From an uncultured Dehalococcoidia bacterium (GTDB taxonomy: Bacteria > Chloroflexota > Dehalococcoidia > Lucifugimonadales > GCA-2712585), in the NCBI GenBank assembly GCA_951812825.1, contig OX638324.1, forward strand, positions 254,977 to 318,976: 64,000 nucleotides of DNA. Reading direction: 5' to 3'. Positions 52,056 to 61,161 of this stretch are shown here, piece after piece. A program made the position numbers and the translations under genes. Within the stretch, counting starts at the first letter, position 1. Each line of letters opens with the position of its first letter. Below the pieces are notes generated by a model. That model was not told the DNA's origin. It made no database searches and worked only from the letters and a program-made list of their open reading frames with translations.

Positions 52056-52472
52056 CTATCCTCCCTTCGGCCTCCTCACGAAAACCACGTCCTTCCCGTT
52101 CACGTGCCGGTCCCGCACCTCCTCAAATAACGCCAGCTTCGCCGGCTGGAACTCAGTCCGCTTGTCCGATTCGTCCAGATACGGACTCGGAAAATACGCG
52201 CGCACGATAGTCTCTTCCGACGCATCAGAAAAGCGGACGTAGTACAGCTTCGGCGCGCCGTGATTGTCCGCCTCCACGAACTGCGCCTGCTTGATGCTGC
52301 TCATGTCCAGGTGCAGATGCCACGGCCCCGACTCGATCATACCCCACCTGTCGTGAAACTCAGGCTCGGTATTGCCGTCGCTGTACATCTCGCTCACGCA
52401 AGCGCCCCCACCCACAACAAACAGCATGCGATTGATGCTTGCTAACTCTCTAATCAAACTCTCAAAGGACAT
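52056..52472 (-). CDS. Unrecognised protein, distantly ChuX/HutX-like
   Basis: A 138-residue protein with GGAGG 8 bases before the ATG. The middle part WHLHLDMSSIKQAQFVEADN, KLYYVRFSDA and VRAYFPSPYLDE recalls the repeated beta pattern of heme-utilisation ChuX/HutX-like proteins, but the match is loose and a heme ligand is not obvious. GGGACVSEMY near residue 20 is unusual. It is on its own, before the two-CAP-domain gene in the same orientation. Confidence 0.55.
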   Translation of the reverse strand: MSFESLIRELASINRMLFVVGGGACVSEMYSDGNTEPEFHDRWGMIESGPWHLHLDMSSIKQAQFVEADNHGAPKLYYVRFSDASEETIVRAYFPSPYLDESDKRTEFQPAKLALFEEVRDRHVNGKDVVFVRRPKGG

Positions 52473-52535
52473 TTTGCGAACCTCCTAGATTGAAGGATCC
52501 TGGTCTACGGCTGCTCAATACGTCTTTTCAATTCC

Positions 52536-55091
52536 TCACGTGCATTCGGAGAAATTCTGAGTTGCCCAGACTGTCTCAGAGATGTACCCGTTCTCTATAG
52601 ATCGTTGAATGTAAATGCCTATTCCTATCCTAGTTGCATAAGGGTCAAGAATATTGGCTCTATGACCTGCACTGTTCAACCAACTATCTACCAACGCTCT
52701 CGCCATATCGTTAGATGTCTTATGGTAAATGGTAGGCTTTGTCGAAATGGCAATAGAATTAATGGTGGTGGTCGTCCACTGCCGGATTCTAGGAGCTTTT
52801 ATGATGTTCTCAGACAGCCCATAAGTATAACTTCCATCGCCTCGAAACGCCCTGCAATCGTAGCCCGCCGCCAAGGCCCTATCTGTTGCATCTTGCCCTC
52901 TAAGGGTATGACTTAGGACGCCGGATACAGCCATATTCGTGCTGTGGCTAAAGGCGATTCTACTAATTTCTGTATCCTCCAACAGAGGGGGAAGCCCTGA
53001 AGTTACGCGTGCCTCATTAGTATATCTAATAACCGCAGCGTAGATGTCCGCAGCATCCAAGAGAGTGCCACCAGGTGCTCTGCCTGAAATCGTCGCCGAA
53101 GGAGTCGGCGTAGTAACCGGCGTCGGCAATGGCGTCGGCGCAGGAGTCGGAATCGGCGTTGCCTTTGGCGTGGGCACTGGCGTCGGCTCCGGTGTAGGTG
53201 TTGGGCTTGGCTCCGAAGTAGGCGTTGGCGTGGGTCTGGCGGATGCTATGTCCGGTCTCTCCACTGTGAGCGCCAGAAGCCGCTCCTCCAGCCGTTCCCC
53301 ACCGCTCTCTCTCCAGGCCACTACCGTATATATTCCCGGCTTGGCCGTGAGGCTGCCCAGATTGGCGATAACCGTAAGTGAATTCTCGTCCTCATCCCAA
53401 ACGTCTGCCACCACATCGTTGCCTGTCAACCCAGTGTAATGCCGCCCCGACTCAGGAGGTTTCAGCACGTCTGCCACCGGCTCGCCGCACCTCGTGGTTG
53501 CCCCTCCTCCGATGCAATATCTGTCCAGCGCCCCTATCTCTTCCGGCGTCATCGAAATGGGCGGTGGATCGTAGAATAGAGTTGCGGTAGGCGCAATCTC
53601 CAGTCCCGTCAGGTTCTTCAAGACAACCAGGCTCAACAAACCGTCGTCTGACAGAGTCGGACGGGCAAGAGCCTCCACGTCTCCCCCCTCAAAGTGCTGA
53701 ACGAAGACGACGCGCTTTCCATTGAAGCCAACACCTATGCTGACCGCGCGATGATTCTCGCCAAGGATGGTGTCGCGGTGACCCCAATCCGAATCTGCAT
53801 CGTCATACATCATGCTCCAATGCAGCTCCTGAACTGCCTTACGCGGGTTAGGCGTAGAGCAGATCACAAAGAGAGAATCGCAGTCTCTCTCCCGCCATTC
53901 TTCGAAAGAGAAGCCGGACGAAGCAACATTTTCTGCAACATAGGACTTGCCACCGGTTTCGCTGTAGACCATGTAAGGCTTGCGACCGTCGCTCCACCAA
54001 TGTCCGAAATAGTCATCCGCCAGCATGTCGTCTGCATGCAATTGGGCCGCATTATTTACGCCTAGGACTACAGGCCCAAACCCGAATTTTGCCCTGTCCA
54101 GGTTTATCAATTCCAAAGCGTACTCCCGAAACTCAGAAATTTCCCCGTTCGTCAGAAGATTCTTTGTTTCTTCTACGGGATCGTATACTTCAGGCGTAGA
54201 TTGTCTAGTGGGCGCAGTTGATGGGACTGGAACTGCCGTTGGTATAGACGTAGGCGTAGGTAACGCCGTTGGCACCGAACTCCGCATCGGCCGCATCGTA
54301 GGAGACCGTGAAGGCGTAGCACTCGGTGTAGGAGTGTACGTTGGTTGCGCCGCAACTGTTAGGGTTTCGTTTCCTTCATTGAGTAAGTTGTCGAACTCAT
54401 CAAGATTGGTCAGGATAGAAAATCCAATTAACAGCACTGGTACAATCCAGAGTAGGTGCCAGAAACTCCACCACATCTTTCGTGGCCTATGCGGACCCGG
54501 CGGCCTTGTGCCGTACGTGGGTGGACGTGAAGGAGGCTGAGGCGGACGCCTCCATCTCGTTGCCGTGCGAGGTGGGCGTCCACGGCTGAACTTCTGCTTG
54601 TTTCGTTCCTCATTGCACTGCCAGCACGTGCAGCCAGGCGGGTGTTCTGCATACCTGCCTGTTACAGCATAGTAACTCCGAGCAGCGGTGTGTTTATCCA
54701 GTTGTCGCACTGGCTCCGTCGGGGCTGCCTGGGATTCCTGCTGAGAGGGTTTGGGCGATTCTACTGGTGTCGCTTCTGGAGGCCTGGCTGGCTCTTCCTT
54801 TTGCGACTGATGCGGAGGTTCTTCCGGCGCCGTCGGAGGCGAAGCCGAAGGCGGGTGAGATTTCCTCAAGACATCCAGGCTCAGCTGCACCCACCCAAGC
54901 CGGAAGCACCTAGGACACCTTATCTTCCCGCCGTCAGCCCCGGCACTCCAGCGACTTAAGATTTCCCCCTCCTGATTGCACATCGCGCACGGAGTCCACC
55001 CATAGCCCGGCCGTGGGTCTCTTGTGGGATAACCCTTTTTCGCCAAACTAACCCCCGTACCAGTTCGGTCGACTGGCCACGTATCCTCCAT
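52536..55091 (-). CDS. Large membrane protein with cytoplasmic Cys clusters and two extracellular CAP domains
   Basis: An 851-residue protein. Residues 1-200 are soluble and rich in Pro/Gln/Arg, with CAMC (35-38), CPRC (59-62) and CTCWQC (154-159), possible zinc sites. Residues 206-230 are one membrane helix. A Thr/Pro stretch leads to a first CAP (SCP/PR1-like) domain, about 320-460 (YALELINLDRAKFGFGPV, WGHRDTILGENHR, VQHFEGG). A region follows with PEEIGALDRYC and a Pro/Thr stalk about 640-680. A second CAP domain covers about 690-850 (YTNEARVTSGLPPL, SHTLRGQDATDRAL, SWLNSAGHRANILD, WATQNFSEC). Its function is unknown; it looks like a wall-spanning surface protein. Confidence 0.8.
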   Translation of the reverse strand: MEDTWPVDRTGTGVSLAKKGYPTRDPRPGYGWTPCAMCNQEGEILSRWSAGADGGKIRCPRCFRLGWVQLSLDVLRKSHPPSASPPTAPEEPPHQSQKEEPARPPEATPVESPKPSQQESQAAPTEPVRQLDKHTAARSYYAVTGRYAEHPPGCTCWQCNEERNKQKFSRGRPPRTATRWRRPPQPPSRPPTYGTRPPGPHRPRKMWWSFWHLLWIVPVLLIGFSILTNLDEFDNLLNEGNETLTVAAQPTYTPTPSATPSRSPTMRPMRSSVPTALPTPTSIPTAVPVPSTAPTRQSTPEVYDPVEETKNLLTNGEISEFREYALELINLDRAKFGFGPVVLGVNNAAQLHADDMLADDYFGHWWSDGRKPYMVYSETGGKSYVAENVASSGFSFEEWRERDCDSLFVICSTPNPRKAVQELHWSMMYDDADSDWGHRDTILGENHRAVSIGVGFNGKRVVFVQHFEGGDVEALARPTLSDDGLLSLVVLKNLTGLEIAPTATLFYDPPPISMTPEEIGALDRYCIGGGATTRCGEPVADVLKPPESGRHYTGLTGNDVVADVWDEDENSLTVIANLGSLTAKPGIYTVVAWRESGGERLEERLLALTVERPDIASARPTPTPTSEPSPTPTPEPTPVPTPKATPIPTPAPTPLPTPVTTPTPSATISGRAPGGTLLDAADIYAAVIRYTNEARVTSGLPPLLEDTEISRIAFSHSTNMAVSGVLSHTLRGQDATDRALAAGYDCRAFRGDGSYTYGLSENIIKAPRIRQWTTTTINSIAISTKPTIYHKTSNDMARALVDSWLNSAGHRANILDPYATRIGIGIYIQRSIENGYISETVWATQNFSECT

Positions 55092-55150
55092 GCTGTCGTA
55101 GCGGATAATCCATTATAATCATCTACAACATTCACGCTAGAGAGACGCGC

Positions 55151-56434
55151 TTGACCGACCCGCAAAACATACGCTGGATTCAACCCACCAACGGCCCCGT
55201 CCGGGCCGTCGTCCCCGTGCCTGGCTCCAAGAGCATCACCAACCGGCTGCTGCTCCTCGCCGCCCTCGCCCGTGGCACGTCCCGCATCTCCGGCATCCTT
55301 CACAGCGACGACACCGACGCCTTCGCCCAGGCCCTCGCCGACTTGGGCTTCCGACTGAGCTTCGACGGCGGCGGCGAGTGCATCATCCAAGGTTCGGGTG
55401 GAAAAATTCCAGCCCAAACCGCCCATGTCTGGTGCGGTAGCGCCGGCACCGCATCCCGCTTCCTCGCCGCCGCCGTCGCCGCCGGTAGGGGCAGCTACGT
55501 CCTCAACGCCACCCCACAGATGCGTAGACGCCCCATGACTCCCCTCATTGACGCTCTCACCTCCCAGGGTGCATCCATCCGCACAGCCCCGGACGTAGAC
55601 GCCCTCCTTGCCATCGAAACCCAGGGGCTCACCGGCGGCCTGATCACCCTCGGCGGCACTAAGGTAAGCAGCCAGTACCTCTCCGCCCTGCTTATGGCCG
55701 CGCCCATGGCAAAAACGCCCCTGGAGATCAGGACCGCCGTGCCCGTCAGCCGTCCCTACGTGGACATGACCTGTGGCCTTATGGCGCAATTCGGCGTTGA
55801 GGTGGATCAGGAAGGCTACGAAAGGTTCCGCATCCCGGCCCCAACCACCTATCAGGCTGGCGACCACGTCATTGAACCCGACGCCTCCACAGCGTCGTAC
55901 TTCTTCGCCGCCGCCGCCGTCACCGGCGGGACCGTCACCGTCAACAACCTCTCCCGTAGCAACAGCGTTCAGGGGGATGTGGGCTTCCTGGATATTCTGG
56001 AGGCGATGGGATGCGACGTTGCTTCCGACGACCATTCAGTAACCGTCACCGGCCCAAAACGTCTCAACGGCGTGAGTGTAGACATGTCCCAGATTTCCGA
56101 CACGGTGATGACCCTGGCCTGCATCGCCCCCTACGCCGATTCGACGACCACCATAGAGAATATCGGCCACATCCGTGTGAAGGAATCGGATAGAATCAGC
56201 GCCCTCGCAGATGGCCTCTCAAGAATGGGCGTCGACTTCAAAGAGACCCCCACGTCGCTGACCATCCACCCCTCGACCCCCAAGGGAGCGACCATCGACT
56301 CCTTCGAAGACCACCGTATCGCCATGGCCTTTGCCATCACTGGACTGGTGACGCCGGGCGTGGGCATTCAGGGCGCGGACTGCGTGGTGAAAACGTGCCC
56401 TCAGTTCTTCGACCTGCTCCAACTATTGCATTAG
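55151..56434 (+). CDS. aroA: 3-phosphoshikimate 1-carboxyvinyltransferase (EPSP synthase)
   Basis: A 427-residue enzyme starting at TTG 55151. It transfers the enolpyruvyl group of PEP to shikimate-3-phosphate in aromatic amino-acid synthesis. Motifs: VPGSKSITNRLLLLAALARG, GSAGTASRFLAAAVAAG, PDASTASYFFAAAAVTGG, RVKESDRISALADGL and FEDHRIAMAFAITGL. It is not in an aro operon. A tRNA gene follows 45 bases later on the other strand. Confidence 0.95.
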   Translation: MTDPQNIRWIQPTNGPVRAVVPVPGSKSITNRLLLLAALARGTSRISGILHSDDTDAFAQALADLGFRLSFDGGGECIIQGSGGKIPAQTAHVWCGSAGTASRFLAAAVAAGRGSYVLNATPQMRRRPMTPLIDALTSQGASIRTAPDVDALLAIETQGLTGGLITLGGTKVSSQYLSALLMAAPMAKTPLEIRTAVPVSRPYVDMTCGLMAQFGVEVDQEGYERFRIPAPTTYQAGDHVIEPDASTASYFFAAAAVTGGTVTVNNLSRSNSVQGDVGFLDILEAMGCDVASDDHSVTVTGPKRLNGVSVDMSQISDTVMTLACIAPYADSTTTIENIGHIRVKESDRISALADGLSRMGVDFKETPTSLTIHPSTPKGATIDSFEDHRIAMAFAITGLVTPGVGIQGADCVVKTCPQFFDLLQLLH

Positions 56435-56479
56435 ACGCACAAGCTGAACCAGGGTAAGCGTCGCAAAGGGCAAAAAAAG

Positions 56480-56552
56480 TGGCAACGACTGGATTTGAAC
56501 CAGTGACCTAGCGCTTATGAAGCGCCCGCTCTAACCCCTGAGCTACGTTGCC
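56480..56552 (-). tRNA. tRNA with CAT anticodon (probably elongator tRNA-Met)
   Basis: A 73-base cloverleaf on the minus strand. The acceptor stem GGCAACG pairs with CGTTGCC, with A as discriminator. U8 A9, D stem GCTC/GAGC, anticodon stem GGCGC/GCGCT with loop TTCATAA, and T arm ACTGG-TTCAAAT-CCAGT are all present. The CCA end is not encoded. A T run follows and may end the transcript. Lack of the three G-C pairs in the anticodon stem excludes initiator tRNA. A tRNA-Ile with modified CAT is not excluded. Confidence 0.9.
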
Positions 56553-56642
56553 ACCCAGGGAGGGCCGGCCAGACGCCAGCCAAACTCCGCCTAGATAATA
56601 TAGCCAACACCGCCGAGGGGTGTCAACGAAGCTAATCCCGGC

Positions 56643-57575
56643 TCACTCCTCCAGGACGATGTCGCCGCTCTGCCCGCCGGTCTTCTTCGCCAACCGCACG
56701 GACTCAATCCGCATGCCCCTATCCACCGCCTTGCACATGTCGTAGACGGTGAGCGCCGCCACGGTTACCGCCGTCAACGCTTCCATCTCTACGCCTGTTT
56801 TGCCCTCAGTCCTCACCGATGCCTCGATGGATACGCCGCCCTGGTCCGAGTTGGGGGTGAGTTCCACCGTCACCCGGCTGATCGGCAGCGGATGACACAG
56901 TGGTATCAGCTGAGGGGTCTGCTTGGCGGCCATAATCCCCGCCAGCCGAGCCGTCGCAAAAACGTCGCCCTTCTCTACCTTGCCGCCGGTTATGAGGGTC
57001 AGGGTCTCCGGTTTCATCGCGACGAATCCCCTGGCCACCGCCTCTCGCCTGGTAATCGCCTTGTCCCCCACGTCCACCATCTGGGCGCGGCCTTGGGCGT
57101 CAAGATGCGTCAGTTCCTTCCTGGAAGCAGCGTGGACGCTGGATTTCGTACTCTTGGAAGCCTTAGATGCCGCGCTTGCCCTTCCACTAGAAACGCCCTC
57201 CGCTTCCCGATTGGCAATCCTGTCCGCCTCCTCATTTAGCGGATGACCGGCGTGACCCTTGACCCACTTCCACCGTACTGAGCGACCTGCCACCAACGAG
57301 TCCAGCCTATCCCACAAGTCGGTGTTCGCCCTACGCTTCCAGTTTTGGGTCATGGTGTTAACCAAGTACCGACTGTCGCTGTGGATGGTTAGCGCTTTAT
57401 CCTTCGGTATCACCTCCAGCCCCTCAATGGCCGCCGCGAGCTCCATCCGATTATTCGTCGTCCTGGACGCACTCCCCGACAAAATCCGCTTGTTGCCATC
57501 CGCGACGACGATAGCTGCCCAGCCTCCGGGACCGGGGTTGCCCAGGCACGAGCCGTCCGTATAGATGTCAATCAT
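56643..57575 (-). CDS. Fusion of RNase HI and MoaC (cyclic pyranopterin monophosphate synthase)
   Basis: A 310-residue two-domain protein. Residues 1-135 are a complete RNase [18 protein letters not shown] (first Asp), [13 protein letters not shown] (Glu), IHSDSRYLV (Asp), [18 protein letters not shown] (last Asp), so all four catalytic residues are present. A Ser/Ala/Lys linker covers about 136-150. Residues 152-310 are Moa[66 protein letters not shown] and the final KKTGGQSGD. MoaC makes cPMP for the molybdenum cofactor. The gene sits next to moaA. Confidence 0.9.
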   Translation of the reverse strand: MIDIYTDGSCLGNPGPGGWAAIVVADGNKRILSGSASRTTNNRMELAAAIEGLEVIPKDKALTIHSDSRYLVNTMTQNWKRRANTDLWDRLDSLVAGRSVRWKWVKGHAGHPLNEEADRIANREAEGVSSGRASAASKASKSTKSSVHAASRKELTHLDAQGRAQMVDVGDKAITRREAVARGFVAMKPETLTLITGGKVEKGDVFATARLAGIMAAKQTPQLIPLCHPLPISRVTVELTPNSDQGGVSIEASVRTEGKTGVEMEALTAVTVAALTVYDMCKAVDRGMRIESVRLAKKTGGQSGDIVLEE

Positions 57576-57590
57576 CGCTGCGTCTCCAAC

Positions 57591-58625
57591 CTATCCGCCA
57601 ATCTGGTACATCTCAATCTTTCGTCGGGGCGAATCGGCCAGTTCGAACCGCTCCTCCGAATACCTGTCTCTGCGACGCGCCCAGATGTCGGAGATGATGT
57701 CCGTCAGCTCCCCGTCCGTGGCGCCGCTCCTCAGTGGCCCGCGCAGGTCGTGTCCGACGCTGGCAAACAGGCAAGTATAGACCTTGCCCTCTGTGGAGAG
57801 GCGGGCACGGGTGCAGTCGGCGCAGAAGGGCTGCGACACCGACGAAATGATGCCGATTTCGCCGTCACCGTCCAGGTAGCGATAGCGACGGGCAACCTCA
57901 CCCCGATAGTTCGGTGAGGCCGGTTCGATGGGAAACTCTGCGTTGATGATGTTGACAATTTCGGAAGCTGCCACAACCTCCTCCGGCTTCCAGCCGTTAA
58001 GGTTGCCCACGTCCATATACTCGATGAAGCGGACCACGTGGCCCGTCCCCTTGAACCGGCGCGCCAGGTCCAGAATTGTATGGTCGTTGACGCGTCGCTG
58101 TACCACGGCATTAATCTTGATAGGATCCAGCCCCACCCGCGCCGCTTCTTCAATACCCTCCAGCACGGGAGCGACGCTCAACCCAAGGCCGTTCATCTGC
58201 TTGAACACCTCGTCGTCCAAGCTGTCCAGGCTGACGGTTATGCGTTGCAACCCGGCTTCTTTCAGAGACGCTGCCTGCTTGGCGAGCAGATATCCGTTGG
58301 TGGTCAGCGTCAGGTCGTCGACACCGGGGATGCCCGACAGCATGGCTATAAGTTTCTCCAAGCCTTGGCGCACCAAAGGCTCGCCACCTGTGAGCCGGAC
58401 TTTGTTTACTCCGAGGTCGACAAACAGACGGACGACTCGGGCTATCTCCTCGAAGGTGAGGATTTCCGACTTGGGCAGGAACTTGTACCGCTCCCCATAT
58501 ACCTGCAAGGGCATGCAGTAGGGACAGCGGAAGTTGCACCGGTCCGTTACAGAGACGCGCAGGTCGCCCATTGACCTTCCGAGTGTGTCTTTCAACGCTG
58601 GCATTGCTGCGACGCTACCCTTCAA
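57591..58625 (-). CDS. moaA: GTP 3',8-cyclase MoaA
   Basis: A 344-residue radical-SAM enzyme of molybdenum-cofactor synthesis. The [4Fe-4S]/SAM motif is DRCNFRCPYCMP (C-x3-C-x2-C). VRLTGGEPLVRQG and TNGYLLAKQA follow. The C-terminal cluster cysteines are in QPFCADCTRARLSTEGKVYTC. It begins at a TTG that overlaps the upstream stop as TTGA; the ATG at 58604 is an alternative. It works with the MoaC half of the neighbouring fusion (16 bases away) to convert GTP to cPMP. Confidence 0.95.
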   Translation of the reverse strand: MKGSVAAMPALKDTLGRSMGDLRVSVTDRCNFRCPYCMPLQVYGERYKFLPKSEILTFEEIARVVRLFVDLGVNKVRLTGGEPLVRQGLEKLIAMLSGIPGVDDLTLTTNGYLLAKQAASLKEAGLQRITVSLDSLDDEVFKQMNGLGLSVAPVLEGIEEAARVGLDPIKINAVVQRRVNDHTILDLARRFKGTGHVVRFIEYMDVGNLNGWKPEEVVAASEIVNIINAEFPIEPASPNYRGEVARRYRYLDGDGEIGIISSVSQPFCADCTRARLSTEGKVYTCLFASVGHDLRGPLRSGATDGELTDIISDIWARRRDRYSEERFELADSPRRKIEMYQIGG

Positions 58626-59236
58626 CCGGCCGCAACGCCCAGTTCCATCAGGAGCCTTGCCGCCTTTCGGACGGCCTGTCCCCGATGGCTGATGCGGTTC
58701 TTGTCGGACGTTTCAAGCTGGGCCGTGGTGCAACCCCTTTCTGGCAGATGAAATATGGGATCGTAGCCGAAGCCGTTAGTCCCTTTCGGCTCATACTGGA
58801 TTATCCCCTCAACCACCCCTTCCACCGTTTCGAGCCGGCCCTCAGGCCAGGCGAGAGCGATGACGCAGTGAAATCGGGCCATCCGCTTCTCCCACGGCAC
58901 TTCCACCAACTCCTTAAGAAGAAGCTCCACCCGCTGGGGGTCCGTAAGTCCTTCACCACCGTAGCGCGCCGAACGGACTCCGGGCCGTCCGTCCAGAGCG
59001 TCCACCACCAGCCCGGAATCGTCAGCCAGGGTGAGTGCTCCGGCGCTTGCGCAGTAGGCTTTGGCCTTCAAGATGGCGTTCTCTGCGAAGGTCGCCCCCG
59101 TCTCCTCCACCTCCATTGAAATTCCAAGGTCCTGCAGGGAGAGAACTTCAAAGGGCATCCCCGTCAGCATCTGCGAGACCTCCCGCAGCTTGCCCGGGTT
59201 TCCCGTGGCCACCAGAAGCTTCTGCGTCTCAGCCAT
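58622..59236 (-). CDS. rdgB: XTP/dITP diphosphatase (RdgB/HAM1 type)
   Basis: A 204-residue enzyme that removes non-canonical purine nucleotides by pyrophosphate release. The signature spans LLVATGNPGKLREVSQML at the N terminus, DDSGLVVDALDGRPGVRSARYGG, and NGFGYDPIFHLPERGCTTAQL; the C terminus has NRISHRGQAVRKAARLL. It leads a tight minus-strand unit with moaA. Confidence 0.93.
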   Translation of the reverse strand: MAETQKLLVATGNPGKLREVSQMLTGMPFEVLSLQDLGISMEVEETGATFAENAILKAKAYCASAGALTLADDSGLVVDALDGRPGVRSARYGGEGLTDPQRVELLLKELVEVPWEKRMARFHCVIALAWPEGRLETVEGVVEGIIQYEPKGTNGFGYDPIFHLPERGCTTAQLETSDKNRISHRGQAVRKAARLLMELGVAAG

Positions 59237-59245
59237 CGCCGACGC

Positions 59246-60886
59246 CTATATCCCCCACGTGGGGACGTACTCTCCAAAGCGATTTCGCAGCACGCCCATA
59301 ATCTCGCCCAGGGTGGCGTAGGCTCTCACCGCATCCAGAATGGGCGGCATCAGGTTCTCCGACCGGCCAGCGGCGGACTCCAACTGCTGGAGAGTCGAGG
59401 CGACCTGGCGGTCGTCCCTGCTCCGTCGCACTTCTGCCAGGCGACTCATCTGCCGCCGTTCCCCCTCCATGTCGACTTTAAGCAGGGGGATGCTCAACTC
59501 TCCTCCGTCCGTATAGGCGTTTATGCCCACCACCACCTGCTCTCCGTTGTCGAACTCCCGCTGCTGGGCGTAGGAAGCCTCGGCAATCTCCCGTTGGATG
59601 TAACCGGACTCGATGGCGGGGATCACCCCGCCCATGTCCTCGATGCGTTTGAAATAGTCGTAGGCCCCTTCTTCCACCTGCTCCGTCAGCGACTCCAGGT
59701 AGTAGCTGCCGCCGAGGGGATCTACCGTGTCGGCGGCCCCCGACTCCTCAGCGATTATCTGCTGGGTCCGCAGCGCCAGAAGCGCCGCCTGTTCCGAAGG
59801 AAGCGCCCACGCTTCGTCCATGGAGTTGGTGTGTAGCGACTGGCAGCCGCCCAGCACCGCCGCGAGAGCCTGAAGGGAAACTCGGATGATGTTGTTCTCC
59901 GGTTGCTGGGCTGTGAGGGAACAGCCCGCCGTCTGCGCATGAAATCTCATCCAGCTAGAGCGGGGATTCTCAGCGCCGTAGGTCTCCGACATCTCGCGCG
60001 CCCACACCTGACGGGCCGCGCGAAACTTTGCAATCTCTTCGAAGAAATTGTTGTGCACGTTGAAGAAGAAGCTCAAACGAGGCGCAAACTCGTCTATCTT
60101 CATCCCACGTCCCAGGCACCAGTCCACGTATTCGAACCCGTCGGCCAGGGTGAAGGCCATCTCCTGCACCGCCGTCGAGCCCGCCTCTCTGATGTGGTAA
60201 CCGCTGATGCTAATGGGGTTCCACCTCGGCATCCGCTCCGTGGCGAACTCGATGGTGTCTGTCACTAGCCGCATTGAAGGCTCAGGGGGAAAGATATACT
60301 CGTTCTGCGCCGAATATTCCTTCAGGATGTCATTCTGAAGGGTACCTCCCAGGTTTCGGGGATCGACGCCCTGCTTCTCCGCCGCCACAATGTACATGGC
60401 CCAGATGATCGCCGCAGGCGCGTTGATGGTCATTGACGTGGTGATCTTGTCCAGCGGGATGCCGTCGAAGAGTAATTCCATGTCGGCAAGGGACGAAACG
60501 GCCACGCCGCATTTGCCGAACTCCCCCGCCGCCGCCGGGTCGTCCGTGTCGTAGCCGTAGAGGGTGGGCATGTCGAAGGCCACGCTCAGGCCCGTCTGGC
60601 CACCTTCGAGGAGATACTTGAACCGCTCGTTGGTCTCCTCCGCCGTGCCAAAGCCGGCGAACATGCGCATGGTCCAGAGTTTGCCCCGGTAACCCGTCGG
60701 GTGGACGCCCCGCAGATACGGGAACTCCCCCGGCAAGCCCAACTCCCCCGGATCCACGTTTTCGGGCGTGTATACCCGCTCCACCGGGATATTCGACGAG
60801 GTTTTGAAGGACTTCCGACGCTCTCGGAATTGGCGCTTCGATGCGCGAGGGGCGCCCTCCTGAATTCTATCTCTGGTTGAAGTCAT
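59246..60886 (-). CDS. Methylmalonyl-CoA mutase large (catalytic) subunit, no B12-binding domain
   Basis: A 546-residue protein with only the catalytic barrel of acyl-CoA mutases: [65 protein letters not shown] and the C-terminal [17 protein letters not shown]. The cobalamin-binding domain (DxHxxG) is absent, as in split mutases of archaea and some bacteria, where it is a separate small subunit. No such partner is in the window. It should rearrange methylmalonyl-CoA or isobutyryl-CoA-type substrates. It starts 9 bases from rdgB. Confidence 0.88.
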   Translation of the reverse strand: MTSTRDRIQEGAPRASKRQFRERRKSFKTSSNIPVERVYTPENVDPGELGLPGEFPYLRGVHPTGYRGKLWTMRMFAGFGTAEETNERFKYLLEGGQTGLSVAFDMPTLYGYDTDDPAAAGEFGKCGVAVSSLADMELLFDGIPLDKITTSMTINAPAAIIWAMYIVAAEKQGVDPRNLGGTLQNDILKEYSAQNEYIFPPEPSMRLVTDTIEFATERMPRWNPISISGYHIREAGSTAVQEMAFTLADGFEYVDWCLGRGMKIDEFAPRLSFFFNVHNNFFEEIAKFRAARQVWAREMSETYGAENPRSSWMRFHAQTAGCSLTAQQPENNIIRVSLQALAAVLGGCQSLHTNSMDEAWALPSEQAALLALRTQQIIAEESGAADTVDPLGGSYYLESLTEQVEEGAYDYFKRIEDMGGVIPAIESGYIQREIAEASYAQQREFDNGEQVVVGINAYTDGGELSIPLLKVDMEGERRQMSRLAEVRRSRDDRQVASTLQQLESAAGRSENLMPPILDAVRAYATLGEIMGVLRNRFGEYVPTWGI

Positions 60887-60954
60887 AACTATGATTTGAA
60901 AGAATGGTATAGATTGAGTCTACCAACGGGGTCGAAGGGCCGTCAATAAACCGG

Positions 60955-61161
60955 CTAGCGCGGCACTTCCGGACGCTGCCGGGCTTTCAACTCCCGGAGA
61001 CTCGCCTCCAGCCGTGAGCGACGAAGCATGGTGCGTCTTCCACATCCCAAGCATACCAACCCTACGTCGGCCCCCAGGCGAGTCACCTCCCACTGGAAAC
61101 TGCCGCAGGGGTGGGCCTTCTTCAGCCGCACTGTGTCACCCAGGTGCAGCTCTAACGCCAA
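60955..61161 (-). CDS. DUF951 small protein
   Basis: A 68-residue protein starting at TTG 61161, which overlaps the end of pyrF by 10 bases. HLGDTVRLKKAHPCGSFQWEVTRLGADVGLVCLGCGRRTMLRRSRLE is the DUF951 core, with single Cys in HPCG and CLGCG as possible metal ligands. The family is widespread in Firmicutes and Chloroflexota with no proven role; a nucleic-acid-binding role is a guess. Confidence 0.88.
   Translation of the reverse strand: MALELHLGDTVRLKKAHPCGSFQWEVTRLGADVGLVCLGCGRRTMLRRSRLEASLRELKARQRPEVPR

Noticed and set aside
54956..56035. Long minus-strand frame of about 360 codons opposite aroA
   Set aside because: Gly/Val/Asp-rich antisense shadow of the EPSP synthase gene.
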